Assembly (NCBI RefSeq): GCF_036826855.1
Contig: NZ_CP104578.1
Location: forward strand, 1,488,001-1,552,000
Length of the DNA stretch: 64,000 nt
Source of the DNA: Streptomyces sp. SJL17-4
GTDB taxonomy: Bacteria > Actinomycetota > Actinomycetes > Streptomycetales > Streptomycetaceae
Reading direction: 5' to 3'
The notes below the pieces were generated by a model. That model was not told the DNA's origin, made no database searches, and saw only the letters and a list, made by a program, of their open reading frames with translations. Below are positions 16,470 through 25,189 of this stretch, piece by piece (within the stretch, counting starts at the first letter, position 1; each line of letters begins with the position of its first letter). The position numbers and the translations under genes are program-made.

Positions 16470-18067
16470 GAACTGCCCCTCGTGCCCTTCGTGCCCTTCG
16501 TGCCCGTCGCGCACGCCGACGAGGCCGGACCGGCCTCGGAAGAGGCGAGGGGAGCGATACGGAGACGGTCGAGGGGCACCTTGAGCGCCTCCCCCTCCTC
16601 AGCGCCCCACAGCACGACCGTCCCACCCGCGTCACCGATCCTGACGTACGCCCGGGAGGGATCGAGCACCCCTCCGTCGACCGGCACGTCCTCGACCTTG
16701 CCGATCGGGCGCACGCACACCCACTCCGGTTCGACCCCGTAGTACGCGGCGGGCGTACGCCCCTGGGACGCGGCGGCCACCGCCTGGGAACCGGCGACTC
16801 CCGCCGCCAGCAGACCGAGCCCGAGCAGCCCGGTGACCAGCAGCGCGACACTCACGACGAGCAGCACCGCGTTGCCGAACCAGCGGTCCCTCACGTACCA
16901 GTGGAAGTGCTTCATGTAGCCGAGAAGGCTCGGTGCGAGGAACCACAGACTCATGCACACGGTCAGCTTGAGCAGCGCGAGGAGCTGGAACGCCTTGGGT
17001 ATCTCGACGTCCTCCAGGTCGACACCGAACGCGTCCAGGTACATCACGTGCAGGCCCAGGCCAAGACCCGGCAGGAACCCGAAGGCCAGCGGCAACAGGG
17101 CGGGAATCAGCCACGGCGCGGCCCGCTGCCAGCTCCACTGACGCACCAGCAGCCTGATCCCGTTGAGCACGACTCCCGCGACGAGAACGCCGAACAGGGC
17201 AACCGAGCCGTACCCCGCGTCCGGCGCCGTCAGGGCCGCGAACGCCCCCAGCCCGAGCGCCACGAGGGCGAGCACCACGCCCAGCCAGAACGCCGCCGGG
17301 CCGGACCTCTCGGGTGCGACGCGGCGCGCCACGTACGCGATCCCCCACGCCACGCCGGCCGCGACCACGGCCGCCCACCACCACGAACCGACCCCCTGGG
17401 CGCGACCGTCCGTGATGCGCGCCCCGGACCACGCCCCGATCAGCAGCAGGACCGCCAGGCGGACGAACATCGCCGACGACTCCCTGCGGCCGCCCCCCGG
17501 CGCCCCCGGCCGGGTGCTCGCCCCCATGGGCCGGCGGACCGCCACCCGCCCGCTCCGCCTCGGTGCACCGGGCAGCGGTCGCGTCGCGAGGTGCCGAGCG
17601 GCCCCCGCCGACCTGGCGGTGATCAGCCGTCCGGTGTCCCGCGTCCCCACGTTCTCCGCGAGCCACAGCCGCGCCCGCTCCGCCCACCGCTCGCGCAGCG
17701 GCAGGTCGGGGACCGTCCGCGCGTGGACCTCGGGCCGCTCGTACGCGAACCAGTGCGGCCGGTCCACGGGGTCCCGTACGACACGGTCGACGACCTCCAC
17801 CTGGAGATCGAGCAGCAGCTCGTCGGCGACGACCTCGATGCGCTCCCTGGCTCCGCGGACCGCGTTGAACGGGCTGCCGGGGAAGCGGGCCTCGATCACG
17901 TACCAGACCGGCCGCTCCGGACCGTCCGACTCCGCCGGGCCCCGCCTCTCCAGAAGCGGCCATCCACGGTCGGCGAGCGCCGCCTCGAACAGTTCGCGCT
18001 CCGCCCTGGTCCCCCGCAGTTCGACCAGGGCGACCGCCCTCTGGTCGAATCGCACCCCCGCGTTCAC
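16466..18067 (-). CDS. Multi-pass membrane protein of unknown function
   Basis: 533 residues. The N-terminal about 200 residues are soluble and charged (ERIEVVADELLLDLQVEVVDRVV...). About seven to eight hydrophobic segments follow at residues 205-440, then a cytoplasmic tail (VYYGVEPEWVCVRP...PLDRLRI). The end TGTKGTKGTRG is encoded by 9-bp repeats at about 16480-16508. GTG 18067 has GAGGGGG 4 nt upstream and is preferred to a TTG five codons earlier. No family recognised. Confidence 0.78.
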   Translation of the reverse strand: MNAGVRFDQRAVALVELRGTRAERELFEAALADRGWPLLERRGPAESDGPERPVWYVIEARFPGSPFNAVRGARERIEVVADELLLDLQVEVVDRVVRDPVDRPHWFAYERPEVHARTVPDLPLRERWAERARLWLAENVGTRDTGRLITARSAGAARHLATRPLPGAPRRSGRVAVRRPMGASTRPGAPGGGRRESSAMFVRLAVLLLIGAWSGARITDGRAQGVGSWWWAAVVAAGVAWGIAYVARRVAPERSGPAAFWLGVVLALVALGLGAFAALTAPDAGYGSVALFGVLVAGVVLNGIRLLVRQWSWQRAAPWLIPALLPLAFGFLPGLGLGLHVMYLDAFGVDLEDVEIPKAFQLLALLKLTVCMSLWFLAPSLLGYMKHFHWYVRDRWFGNAVLLVVSVALLVTGLLGLGLLAAGVAGSQAVAAASQGRTPAAYYGVEPEWVCVRPIGKVEDVPVDGGVLDPSRAYVRIGDAGGTVVLWGAEEGEALKVPLDRLRIAPLASSEAGPASSACATGTKGTKGTRGSS

Positions 18068-18118
18068 CGCACCCCCTCGCAACGCGTACTCCCCCCCCGG
18101 CGGCGAGCCTCCCGGTGG

Positions 18119-18487
18119 TCAGGCCTTCTTGACCACGCTGGACTTGAGCTGCATGGCGCCGAAGCCGTCGATCCTGCAGTCGATGTCGTGTCCGTCGACG
18201 CCGTCGACCAGGCGGATGTTGCGCACCTTGGTGCCCGCCTTGATCCCGGAGGGGTTTCCCTTGACCTTGAGGGCCTTGACGACGGTCACCGTGTCGCCGT
18301 CGTTCAGCACGTTGCCGACGGCGTCCTTGATCACGCGCTCCCCGCCCGCCTCCGTACCGTCGGCACCGCTCGCGCCGTCGGCGGCCGGCACCCACTCGTG
18401 GCCGCACTCGGGGCACACCACCAGGTTGTTCATCTCGTAGGTGTACTCGCTGGAGCACTGGGGACAGGGGGGAATGTTCTCGATCAC
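18119..18487 (-). CDS. PhnA/YjdM-type zinc-ribbon protein
   Basis: 122 residues. The N-terminal zinc ribbon CPQC...CPECGHEW and the C-terminal PhnA domain (DAVGNVLNDGDTVTVVKALKVKG...GTKVRNIRLVDG..DIDCRIDGFG) match the protein historically named PhnA, now YjdM; it is not the phosphonoacetate hydrolase. GTG 18487 follows TATCCT plus 6 nt on the minus strand, so the transcript is probably leaderless. Confidence 0.9.
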   Translation of the reverse strand: MIENIPPCPQCSSEYTYEMNNLVVCPECGHEWVPAADGASGADGTEAGGERVIKDAVGNVLNDGDTVTVVKALKVKGNPSGIKAGTKVRNIRLVDGVDGHDIDCRIDGFGAMQLKSSVVKKA

Positions 18488-18499
18488 TCCCTCAGGATA
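18488..18499 (-). promoter_or_regulatory. -10 hexamer, leaderless PhnA-like transcript
   Basis: On the minus strand TATCCT (complement of 18494-18499) is followed by 6 nt and GTG at 18487. A GAGGGA sequence sits too close to the GTG to be a normal ribosome site. Confidence 0.4.
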
Positions 18500-18554
18500 G
18501 GCGGCCCTTCCCCTTGCCGCCCCGGGCATGGGGCGGCACCGCGCCCCACGCAAG

Positions 18555-18587
18555 AAATGCCGGTCGATACGAGATCGACCGGCATTT
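18555..18587 (-). terminator. tRNA-Leu terminator
   Basis: Perfect 14-bp arms, AAATGCCGGTCGAT (18555-18568) and its complement (18574-18587), around ACGAG. It begins 5 nt past the tRNA 3' end and on the minus strand is followed by CTTG. Confidence 0.85.
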
Positions 18588-18591
18588 CCGC

Positions 18592-18679
18592 TGGTGTCCG
18601 AGGGGGGACTTGAACCCCCACGCCCGATAAAGGGCACTAGCACCTCAAGCTAGCGCGTCTGCCATTCCGCCACCCGGAC
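18592..18679 (-). tRNA. tRNA-Leu (anticodon GAG)
   Basis: On the minus strand the acceptor arms GTCCGGG and CTCGGAC pair (one G-U), the anticodon stem is CTAGC/GCTAG with loop TTGAGGT, so the anticodon is GAG and reads CUC/CUU. A long variable arm (class II, as for leucine) is present, the T-loop is GGTTCAAGTCC, and CCA is encoded (18592-18594). Mature tRNA without CCA is 18595-18679. It is not the bldA tRNA, whose anticodon is UAA. No integrase or att-like duplication lies next to it. Confidence 0.95.
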
Positions 18680-18768
18680 AAGGTGTCTGCCGCTGCGGGG
18701 TTTCCCTCGCGGCGACAGATGTAACTCTACCAGGGGTTCCAGGTGGCTTTCACCAGCGTTTTCCGTGG

Positions 18769-18858
18769 TCAGTGGGGTGAAGCCGCCTTGTAGTCCTTGA
18801 TCAAGTCCGGATTCTCCCGACGGTACGCACGGAGTGCCGCGGCCCGCTCACACAGAGT
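18769..18858 (-). pseudogene. Possible coding remnant (C-terminal fragment)
   Basis: A short minus-strand frame ending at the stop complement 18769-18771 reads about 28 residues ending AYRRENPDLIKDYKAASPH, which looks protein-like. No ATG or GTG lies in frame upstream, and the frame differs from the adjacent isomerase gene. It may be the tail of a decayed gene or chance. Confidence 0.25.
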
Positions 18859-18923
18859 GCGGCGGGGCGGCGCCCGGCGGCCTCGAACCCCGTGGTCGGC
18901 GGGGGCCGAGGCCGCCGGGTGAG

Positions 18924-19994
18924 TCAGTGGCCCCGCTCGCGCAGCGAGTGGAGGTGGGCGCTGGACTTGCGGGCGAAGGTCAGCGAGTCGACGGGGTTGT
19001 CGTGCTCGGCCTGCCAGTGGTGGGCGTTCCGGCCGTGGCGGGTGCGGTTGACCGCCGAGATGAAGCGCCGGTAGTCGATGTCGCCGTCACCGACGTCCGT
19101 CATCCGGTAGCCGTAGGGGACGGCGGAGTCGTCCCGGTCCCCGTCCTTCACATGGAAGAGCGGATAGCGGTGGGGCTGGTCGAGGACGTAGTCGAGAGGG
19201 TCGAACGGGGCGGGGGTGCCGTCCGGGCGGACCGAGTAGCGGTACTGGCCGACGTACGCCCAGAAGATGTCCATCTCCAGGTGCACCAGGTCGGGGTCGG
19301 TCTCGGCGAGGAGGACGTCGTAGAGGCGTACGTCGGGGCGGTCGCTCGCGAAGGAGAACTCCTCCGAGTGGTTGTGCTGGTAGAACTTCATGCCGCGCTT
19401 CCTCGCCGCGGCGCCGAACCGGTTGAACTCCTCGGCGCACCGCTTCCACCCGTCGACGGTGGAGCCGTAGCGCCACGGCCCGGAGGCGGTACCGATGTGG
19501 GGCAGACCGAGGGCCGCCGCGTCGTCGAGGACGCGGTCGAGGTTCTGGGCGAAGGTGTACGCGCCGGGGTCGCTCGCGTAGTAGCCGACGTGGCTGCCGA
19601 TCGGGCGCAGTCCGTGGTCGCGGGTGAGGCGCTTGAGCTGGGCGAGGCTGATGGGGCCGGCGGCGCCCTGGCCGTAGCCGGCGTACTCGACCTCGTCGTA
19701 GCCGTACTTCTGCAGCTCGGCGAAGACGGCGGCGAAGCCGAGCGTCGCGACCTTGTCGCGCAGCGAGTAGAGCTGGATGCCGAGGCGGCCGGGCGGCAGG
19801 ACGGGGCGGCCGTGCCCGTGGCCCGGACCGTGGCCGGGCGACGCGGTGGTGTCGGCCGCCGCGGCGGCGGGGGCCGCCGCCCCGAGGAGCGCGGCGGCGG
19901 TCGCGCCGGCGGCGACTCCCAGCATGTTCCGTCGGCTGAGCCTGTGGACGAGCTCGGGGTCGTTGGCGGCTTCGGTACGGCGAGTGAAACTCAT
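18924..19994 (-). CDS. Tat-exported sugar-phosphate isomerase/epimerase-like protein
   Basis: 356 residues. Twin-arginine signal LSRRNMLGVAAGATAAALL (about 19-37) then AAAAAD suggests folded export. The rest is a xylose-isomerase-like TIM barrel: GIQLYSLRD, YDEVEYAGYG, HNHSEEF, HLEMDIFW, FHVKDGD. The E/D/H residues in these motifs are the usual metal ligands. It lies 83 bp downstream of the EboF-like gene on the same strand and probably ends that operon. Substrate unknown. Confidence 0.85.
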   Translation of the reverse strand: MSFTRRTEAANDPELVHRLSRRNMLGVAAGATAAALLGAAAPAAAAADTTASPGHGPGHGHGRPVLPPGRLGIQLYSLRDKVATLGFAAVFAELQKYGYDEVEYAGYGQGAAGPISLAQLKRLTRDHGLRPIGSHVGYYASDPGAYTFAQNLDRVLDDAAALGLPHIGTASGPWRYGSTVDGWKRCAEEFNRFGAAARKRGMKFYQHNHSEEFSFASDRPDVRLYDVLLAETDPDLVHLEMDIFWAYVGQYRYSVRPDGTPAPFDPLDYVLDQPHRYPLFHVKDGDRDDSAVPYGYRMTDVGDGDIDYRRFISAVNRTRHGRNAHHWQAEHDNPVDSLTFARKSSAHLHSLRERGH

Positions 19995-20077
19995 CTGTGG
20001 ATAACTCCTTGGCTGTCGGAGAGGCCTGCTTCACTGGATTCAGCCGGCGGAACCGGGATGGGGTCGACTGCGCGGGT

Positions 20078-21541
20078 TCAGGTCGGGGTCTCGGTGATCC
20101 CGGCCAGGCTGAGCAGCAGGTTCTTCACATCGGTGGCCGCGACGCGGCCGTTCAGGGCGTGGGGGGTGGAGCACAGGATGAGCGGCCCGTTGGCACTGTC
20201 GTCGCTCGCGGGGAGGCGGCCGTGGCTGCCGCGCAGAGGTGAGGGGTCGAGAGGGACGACCGCGAGCCGGTACCGCATACCGAGCTTCTTGCGGGCGATC
20301 TCCCTGGCGGCCTTGACCCGCGCATAGGGGTCGAGCGGGTCCATGAGGAGTTCCGCGGGGTCGTAGCCGGGCTTGCGGTGGATCTCGACGAGCTGCGCGA
20401 AGTCGGGGGCGCGGGTGTCGTCGAGCCAGTAGTAGTACGTGAACCAGGCGTCGGGTTCGGCAAGGGCCACCAGTTCCCCCGAGCGCGGATGGTCGAGTCC
20501 GTGCTCCTTCTTGCCGTCGTCGTCGAGGAGTCGTTCCAGACCGGGGAGGTCGGCGAGGGCTTCCCGGACGGCCGGCAGGTCGGTGGGGCGCTTGACGTAG
20601 ACGTGGGCGATCTGGTGATCGGCCACGGCGAACGCCCGGGAGGTCATGGGGTCCAGGTACTCCATGCCGTCCTGGGTGTGCACCTCCAGGAGTCCGGCGC
20701 GCCGCAGGGCGCGGTTGATGTCGACGGGGCGCTCGACCCGGGTGATGCCGTACTCGGAGAGGACCACGACCGTACGGCCCTCGGCCCGCGCCTCCGCGAG
20801 GAGGGGTGCGAGGACGGTGTCGAGCGCGGCCGCGGCGCGGAAGGACCGCGGGTCGTCGGGGCCGTAGCGCTGGAGGTCGTAGTCCAGGTGCGGGACGTAA
20901 CAGAGGGCGAGGTCGGGGCGGCGGGTGCGCAGGATGTGACGGGTGGCGTCGACGATCCAGCGGCTGGAGACGAGGTCGGCGCCGGGGCCCCAGAAGTGGA
21001 AGAGGGGGAAGGTGCCGAATTCCTCGGTGAGTTCGTCGTGCAGGGCCGGGGGCCGGGTGTAGCAGTCCGGTTCCTTGCGTCCGTCGGCGTAGTAGACGGG
21101 GCGGGGGGTGACGGTGATGTCGGTGTCGGCGCCCATCGCGTACCACCAGCAGATGTTGGCGACGGTGTAGCCGGGGTGGGTGCGGCGGGCGGCGTCCCAG
21201 AGGCGGTCGCCGGAGACGAGGCCGTTGTGCTGGCGCCACAGCAGGACGTCACCGAGGTCCCGGAAGTACCAGCCGTTGCCGACGATGCCGTGCTCGGCGG
21301 GGAGGGTGCCGGTGAGGAAGGTGGTCTGCGCGGTGCAGGTGACGGCGGGCAGGACGGTGGAGAGCGGGGCCTGGGAGCCGCTGCGGGCGAGGGCGGCCAG
21401 GTGGGGCATGTGCGGCAGGAGCCGCGGGGTGAGACCGACGACGTCGAGAACCAGGAGGGGCGTGGGTGCGGGTGTGGCGGCGGATGCGCGGGTGGCTGCG
21501 GGCGCGGGTGCGGGTGCGGGTGCGGGTGCGGGGTCGCTCAT
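20078..21541 (-). CDS. Alkaline-phosphatase-superfamily protein (EboF-like)
   Basis: 487 residues. Nucleotide-pyrophosphatase/phosphodiesterase-like: the first metal aspartate is in LLVLDVVG (about D33), the nucleophile threonine in AVTCTAQTTFLTG, with AEHGIVGNGWY following and HLDYDLQ further on. The usual SDHG metal motif is SEYG here. The N-terminus carries five AP repeats from a hexanucleotide array. No signal peptide. ATGA overlap with EboE stop (21538-21541) shows coupling. In ebo clusters this position is EboF; the substrate is unknown. Confidence 0.82.
   Translation of the reverse strand: MSDPAPAPAPAPAPAATRASAATPAPTPLLVLDVVGLTPRLLPHMPHLAALARSGSQAPLSTVLPAVTCTAQTTFLTGTLPAEHGIVGNGWYFRDLGDVLLWRQHNGLVSGDRLWDAARRTHPGYTVANICWWYAMGADTDITVTPRPVYYADGRKEPDCYTRPPALHDELTEEFGTFPLFHFWGPGADLVSSRWIVDATRHILRTRRPDLALCYVPHLDYDLQRYGPDDPRSFRAAAALDTVLAPLLAEARAEGRTVVVLSEYGITRVERPVDINRALRRAGLLEVHTQDGMEYLDPMTSRAFAVADHQIAHVYVKRPTDLPAVREALADLPGLERLLDDDGKKEHGLDHPRSGELVALAEPDAWFTYYYWLDDTRAPDFAQLVEIHRKPGYDPAELLMDPLDPYARVKAAREIARKKLGMRYRLAVVPLDPSPLRGSHGRLPASDDSANGPLILCSTPHALNGRVAATDVKNLLLSLAGITETPT
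21500..21532. repeat. Hexanucleotide repeat encoding (AP)n
   Basis: About five copies of CGGGTG-type hexamers encode the alternating Ala-Pro run near the N-terminus of the EboF-like protein. The unit is a multiple of three, so slippage would preserve frame. Confidence 0.8.
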
Positions 21542-22887
21542 GGCAGTTCCTTGAGGCCGAGGTCGGTCAGCAGGTCGCGGGCCAGGGTCAGTTCGGCGGC
21601 GATGCCGTCGGCGAGCCGGGCCCGGGTGCGGGGACGGCTTTCGGGAGGAAGGGCCTGCCAGGTGTACGTCTCGACCTCCAGGTGGTGGGTGCGCGGGTGC
21701 GGGCCGCCGACGAGGAGAGCGAGGGTGTCCTGGAGGACGGGGAGCGTGGAGCTGAGCGGAGGGGCGGGGGGAGCGTGCAGGGGGACGTGGAAGTGGGCGC
21801 GCCAGGGGGTCGCGTCGGGGAGACCGTGCGCGGTCGTGGCGTGGCGGTCGGAGCTGGCGAGCGCCTCGGGGAGGTCGTCGGTGCCGCGGAGGCCTGCGGC
21901 GGTTCTGGTGCGGGTCTGGTGGAGGAAGCGCGGCTCGGCGAACGCGGCGAGCGCCGCCCTGACCTCGGGGAGGTGCGGGTGCTCCGCGTGGAGCGCGGCG
22001 GAGAGCTGCGCCTTGGGCACGGGGATTCCTGCGGCGGCGAGCGAGTCCAGGGCCGCGCGCGGGTCCTCGAAGGAGGTCGCGAGATGACAGGTGTCGAGAC
22101 AGACACCGATGCGGGGGTTCGGCGCGGGGTTCGAGCTCGGTGCGGGGCTCGTGCTCGGCGCGGGGCTCGGGTCCGGCGCGGGGCTCGGGTCCGGGCTCGG
22201 TGCGGGGCCCGGGTTCAAGCTCGGGTCCCGGTCCCGGTCCCGGACCCGGTTTGGGTTCCGGTTCGAGTTCGGGTTCGGTGCGGCGGTGAGGGCGGCGACG
22301 GCGTCGGCGACCGTCTCGACGATGCAGCCGGGCTCCGGTTCGATCCCGATCCGGATGCTCCGGCCGGTGAGCTCCTCCAGGGCGTCGAGCCGTCCGGCGA
22401 GCGTCGTCAGGGCGGTGCGGGCGGTGGCGGCGGCCTCGGCGTCGAAGGGGGTGCGCCAGGCGAGGGGCAGGGTGGAGATGGATCCTTCGGTGACGTCCTC
22501 GGGGAGCAGCGCGGCGAGGAGCCGGGCGAGGTCGGTGGTGTGGGCGAGACGATCGGGGTGGGTCCAGTCGGGCCGGTAGACGCGGTACTTGACCTCGTCG
22601 GCGCCGAATCCCTCGTACGGGAAGCCGTTCAGGGTGACCACTTCGAGGCCGCGGCGGTCGAGTTCGGCGCGCAGGGCGCGGAGCGAGGCCGGGTCGGTGG
22701 TCAGGGAACGGGCGGCGTCCCGGGCGAGCCAGAGGCCGATGCCGAGGCGGTCACGGCCGAGTCGGCGGCGGACCGGCTCGCAGTGGTCGCGGAGCTGGGC
22801 GAGGACGCCGTCGAGGGTCTCGGCCGGGTGCACGTTGGTGCAGTAGGCGAGGTGGACGGTGGAGCCGTCGGGGTGCCGGAAGCGCAT
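21538..22887 (-). CDS. eboE: EboE-like metabolite traffic protein
   Basis: 449 residues. A TIM-barrel, xylose-isomerase-like protein matching EboE: it begins RHPDGSTVHLAYCTNVHPAETLDGV, then VTLNGFPYEGFG, GIEPEPGCIVET and GVCLDTCHLATSFED, with LEVETYTWQALP near the end. EboE belongs to the ebo cluster, which in cyanobacteria is needed to move scytonemin precursors. Residues about 203-258 are a Pro/Ser/Asn/Arg-rich insert absent from the core fold. Start codon overlaps are seen on one side; the TatD gene is 9 bp away. Confidence 0.88.
   Translation of the reverse strand: MRFRHPDGSTVHLAYCTNVHPAETLDGVLAQLRDHCEPVRRRLGRDRLGIGLWLARDAARSLTTDPASLRALRAELDRRGLEVVTLNGFPYEGFGADEVKYRVYRPDWTHPDRLAHTTDLARLLAALLPEDVTEGSISTLPLAWRTPFDAEAAATARTALTTLAGRLDALEELTGRSIRIGIEPEPGCIVETVADAVAALTAAPNPNSNRNPNRVRDRDRDPSLNPGPAPSPDPSPAPDPSPAPSTSPAPSSNPAPNPRIGVCLDTCHLATSFEDPRAALDSLAAAGIPVPKAQLSAALHAEHPHLPEVRAALAAFAEPRFLHQTRTRTAAGLRGTDDLPEALASSDRHATTAHGLPDATPWRAHFHVPLHAPPAPPLSSTLPVLQDTLALLVGGPHPRTHHLEVETYTWQALPPESRPRTRARLADGIAAELTLARDLLTDLGLKELP
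22115..22280. repeat. Low-complexity insert in eboE
   Basis: Imperfect CGGGGCTCG / GGTTCGGG-type units encode the PAPSPDPSPAPDPSP-like stretch inserted between two barrel motifs. It is in frame and probably a loop. Confidence 0.75.
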
Positions 22888-22896
22888 GGGGACGCC

Positions 22897-23745
22897 TCAT
22901 TCCCCGCCGCGGAGCACGGAGTTGCCCTCGTGCAGGTCCGGCGGGGCGGGGACGTCGAGGTGGAGTCGTCCGCTGAGCCCGTAGAAGGCGACGGGGTTGC
23001 GCCAGAGAACCTGGTCGACGTCGTCGTCCGTGAAGCCGGCGCCGAGCATGGCCCGGGCGACGGCGCGGGTCTTGAGGGGGTCGCTGCGGCCCCAGTCGGC
23101 GGCCGAGTTCACCAGGACCCGGTCGGTTCCGCACTCCTTGAGGATCGCGACCGTCCGGTCCTCGTCCATCTTGGTGTCGGGATAGACGGAGAAGCCGAGC
23201 CAGGCGCCGCTGTCGGCGGCCTCCTTGACGGTGGTCTCGTTGAGGTGGTCGAGGAGGACGCGGTCCGGGGCGAGCGCGGACTCGCGCACGACGTCGACGG
23301 TGCGGCGCAGACCGGTGAGCTTGTCGCGGTGCGGGGTGTGGACGAGGGCCGGCAGGCCGTGGTCGGCGGCGAGCTGGAGCTGGGTGGCGAGCGCGGCGTC
23401 CTCGGCGGGTGTCAGGGAGTCGTAGCCGATCTCGCCGACGGCGACGACACCGTCCTTGGCGAGATACCGGGGCAGGTCGTCGAGGACGGGGACGCAGCGG
23501 GGGTCGTTGGCCTCCTTCGGGTTGAGGGCGAGGGCGCAGTGGTGGGCGATGCCGTACTGGGCGGCGCGGAAGGGCTCCCAGCCGAGGAGGGAGTCGAAGT
23601 AGTCGAGGAAGGAGGCGGGCGAGGTGCGCGGCTGGCCCAGCCAGAAGGACGGTTCGACGAGGGCGCGGACACCGGCGTCGTACATCGCCCGGTAGTCGTC
23701 CGTGGTGCGCGAGGTCATATGGATGTGCGGGTCGAAGATGCGCAT
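22897..23745 (-). CDS. eboB: TatD-family hydrolase (EboB-like)
   Basis: 282 residues. Amidohydrolase-type barrel with metal ligands visible: FDPHIH (H7, H9), GEIGYD (E105), LVHTPH (H136), LLDHLNE (H167) and SAADWG (D217). In ebo clusters the TatD-like member is EboB. Its ATG overlaps the EboA stop (ATGA). The reaction is unknown; TatD relatives include metal-dependent nucleases and lactonases. Confidence 0.88.
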   Translation of the reverse strand: MRIFDPHIHMTSRTTDDYRAMYDAGVRALVEPSFWLGQPRTSPASFLDYFDSLLGWEPFRAAQYGIAHHCALALNPKEANDPRCVPVLDDLPRYLAKDGVVAVGEIGYDSLTPAEDAALATQLQLAADHGLPALVHTPHRDKLTGLRRTVDVVRESALAPDRVLLDHLNETTVKEAADSGAWLGFSVYPDTKMDEDRTVAILKECGTDRVLVNSAADWGRSDPLKTRAVARAMLGAGFTDDDVDQVLWRNPVAFYGLSGRLHLDVPAPPDLHEGNSVLRGGE

Positions 23746-24317
23746 CAGGACTCCTCGGTGGGGGCGGTGAGGGCGAGGACGCGAGTCAGATCGGCGGGGA
23801 CGTCGCGGCCGGCGGCGGTGCGTTCGGCGGCGTGGTCGGCAAGCATCCGGGCGAGTTCGCGGTCACCGGCGGCACGCGCGGCGAGTCCGGCGACGGCGGT
23901 GACGGGGACGTCGGTGAAGAGACATTTGAGGAGGGCGTGCCGCCAGGCGTGGGGGGTGAGGTGGGTGGCGGCATAGGGGCCGACGGCGGCGGCGATCAGG
24001 GTGGTGTCGTGGGTGCGGAGGGCGTCCTCGACGAGGGGCACGGCCTCGGGGCCGGTGACGAGGGCGGGGAGGGCCAGGAGGACGGCGCGGCGCTCGGCTG
24101 CGGCGCCCTGCCGGTAGAGGCGGGTGAGGGTGTCGGGGTCGGCATTGGCGGCCCGGAGAAGGAGGATGCGGGCCTCGTCCGCGTGCTCGCGCCCGCAGTG
24201 CCGGCCGGCGGCGACGAACCGCTCCTCCCATGCGGGGGTACGGGCCTCGGCCTCGGCGAGCGCGGAGTCCAGCCAGGCGCGGGCGGCGGGGGTCACGGTG
24301 CCGGTGACGGTCAGCAT
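23745..24317 (-). CDS. eboA: EboA domain protein
   Basis: 190 residues, mostly alpha-helical, cytoplasmic, with the EboA look: AWLDSALAEAEARTPAWEERFVAAGRHCGR, then ALLALPALVTGPEAVPLVEDALRTHDTTLIAAAVGPYAATHLTPHAWRH split over the core, and KCLFTDVP. Function is unknown; it is the diagnostic member of ebo clusters. It overlaps the preceding isomerase gene by 7 nt and the TatD gene by 1 nt of the stop. Confidence 0.85.
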   Translation of the reverse strand: MLTVTGTVTPAARAWLDSALAEAEARTPAWEERFVAAGRHCGREHADEARILLLRAANADPDTLTRLYRQGAAAERRAVLLALPALVTGPEAVPLVEDALRTHDTTLIAAAVGPYAATHLTPHAWRHALLKCLFTDVPVTAVAGLAARAAGDRELARMLADHAAERTAAGRDVPADLTRVLALTAPTEES

Positions 24318-25189
24318 GTCGGGGTCTCCCGGCGCAGGAAGGAGAGGGAGGTGCGGGCGAGTTCGGGGCCGGCGTGGGAGTGGCGGGGCAGCTCGACGAC
24401 GGTCAGCCCGGGGTAGCCGGCGGCGGTCAGTTCGGCGAGGGCGGCGAGGACCGGAGGGAAGTCGATCTCACCGTCACCGAAGGGCAGGTGCTCGTGCACA
24501 CCGCGGCGCATGTCCTCGATCTGGATGTGGTGCACCCAGGGGGCGGCGGCACGGAGGCAGTCGGCGGGAGGGAGGGGTTCGAGGCACTGGCAGTGGCCGA
24601 TGTCGAGGGTGAGTCCGAGGACGGCGGGCGCGGGGGTGCCGAGGAGCCCGCGCAGGTGGTGGAAGTCGTCGAGGGTGGCGAGGAGGTGGCCGGGTTCGGG
24701 TTCGAAGGCCAGGGGGACGCGGGCGGCCTCCGCGGCCTCCAGGACAGGGGTGAGCGAGGAGGTGAGCCGCTTCCAGGCCTCGTCCGGTGGGGTGCCGGTC
24801 GGGAGGATGCCGCTGAAGCAGTGCACGGCGTGGGCGCCGAGGTCGGACGCGACCCGAACGGCCCGCAGCAGGAGCCGTGCCCGGGCGGCGCGGTCCTCGG
24901 GGTCCGGGTCGAGCAGGGAGGGCCCGTGCTTGCGGCGCGGATCGAGGACGTAACGGGCACCGGTCTCGACGGTCACACCGAGCCCCAACTCGCCGAGGCG
25001 CCGGGCGACCCGGGCGGTGCGGACGGCCAGGTCGGGGGCGAGGGGGTCGAGGTGCATGTGGTCGAGGGTCAGCCCGACGCCGTCGTAGCCGAGATCGGCG
25101 AGGAGCCCGAGGGCATCGTCGAGCCGTAGATCGGTGAGGCCGTTGGTGCCGTAGCCGAGCAGCGGGCGGGCTGCGGAGTGGGTGCTCAT
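24311..25189 (-). CDS. Sugar-phosphate isomerase/epimerase
   Basis: 292 residues, cytoplasmic, xylose-isomerase-like TIM barrel. GYGTNGLTDLRLDDAL, VTVETGARYVLD, AFEPEPGHLL, TLDIGHCQCLE and HHIQIEDMRRGVHEHLPFGDGEID carry the E, D/H and E ligands of the family. It lies between the UbiA-like and EboA genes with overlapping starts/stops (25186-25189 and 24311-24317), so it is part of the same pathway. Confidence 0.87.
   Translation of the reverse strand: MSTHSAARPLLGYGTNGLTDLRLDDALGLLADLGYDGVGLTLDHMHLDPLAPDLAVRTARVARRLGELGLGVTVETGARYVLDPRRKHGPSLLDPDPEDRAARARLLLRAVRVASDLGAHAVHCFSGILPTGTPPDEAWKRLTSSLTPVLEAAEAARVPLAFEPEPGHLLATLDDFHHLRGLLGTPAPAVLGLTLDIGHCQCLEPLPPADCLRAAAPWVHHIQIEDMRRGVHEHLPFGDGEIDFPPVLAALAELTAAGYPGLTVVELPRHSHAGPELARTSLSFLRRETPTC

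Noticed and set aside
18119..18487. Phosphonoacetate hydrolase (PhnA in the enzymatic sense)
   Set aside because: The sequence is the small zinc-ribbon YjdM family, not the alkaline-phosphatase-fold hydrolase of that name.
15944..18613. 889-residue plus-strand open frame
   Set aside because: It runs antisense through the membrane protein and PhnA-like genes, which have clear motifs and ribosome sites. No recognisable domain.
18592..18679. tRNA-Leu as an integrative-element attachment site
   Set aside because: No integrase, excisionase or repeat of the tRNA 3' end was seen in the window.
18796..18805. CTTGATCAAG palindrome as an operator
   Set aside because: It lies in the probable coding remnant, far from any start codon, and 10-bp palindromes occur by chance.
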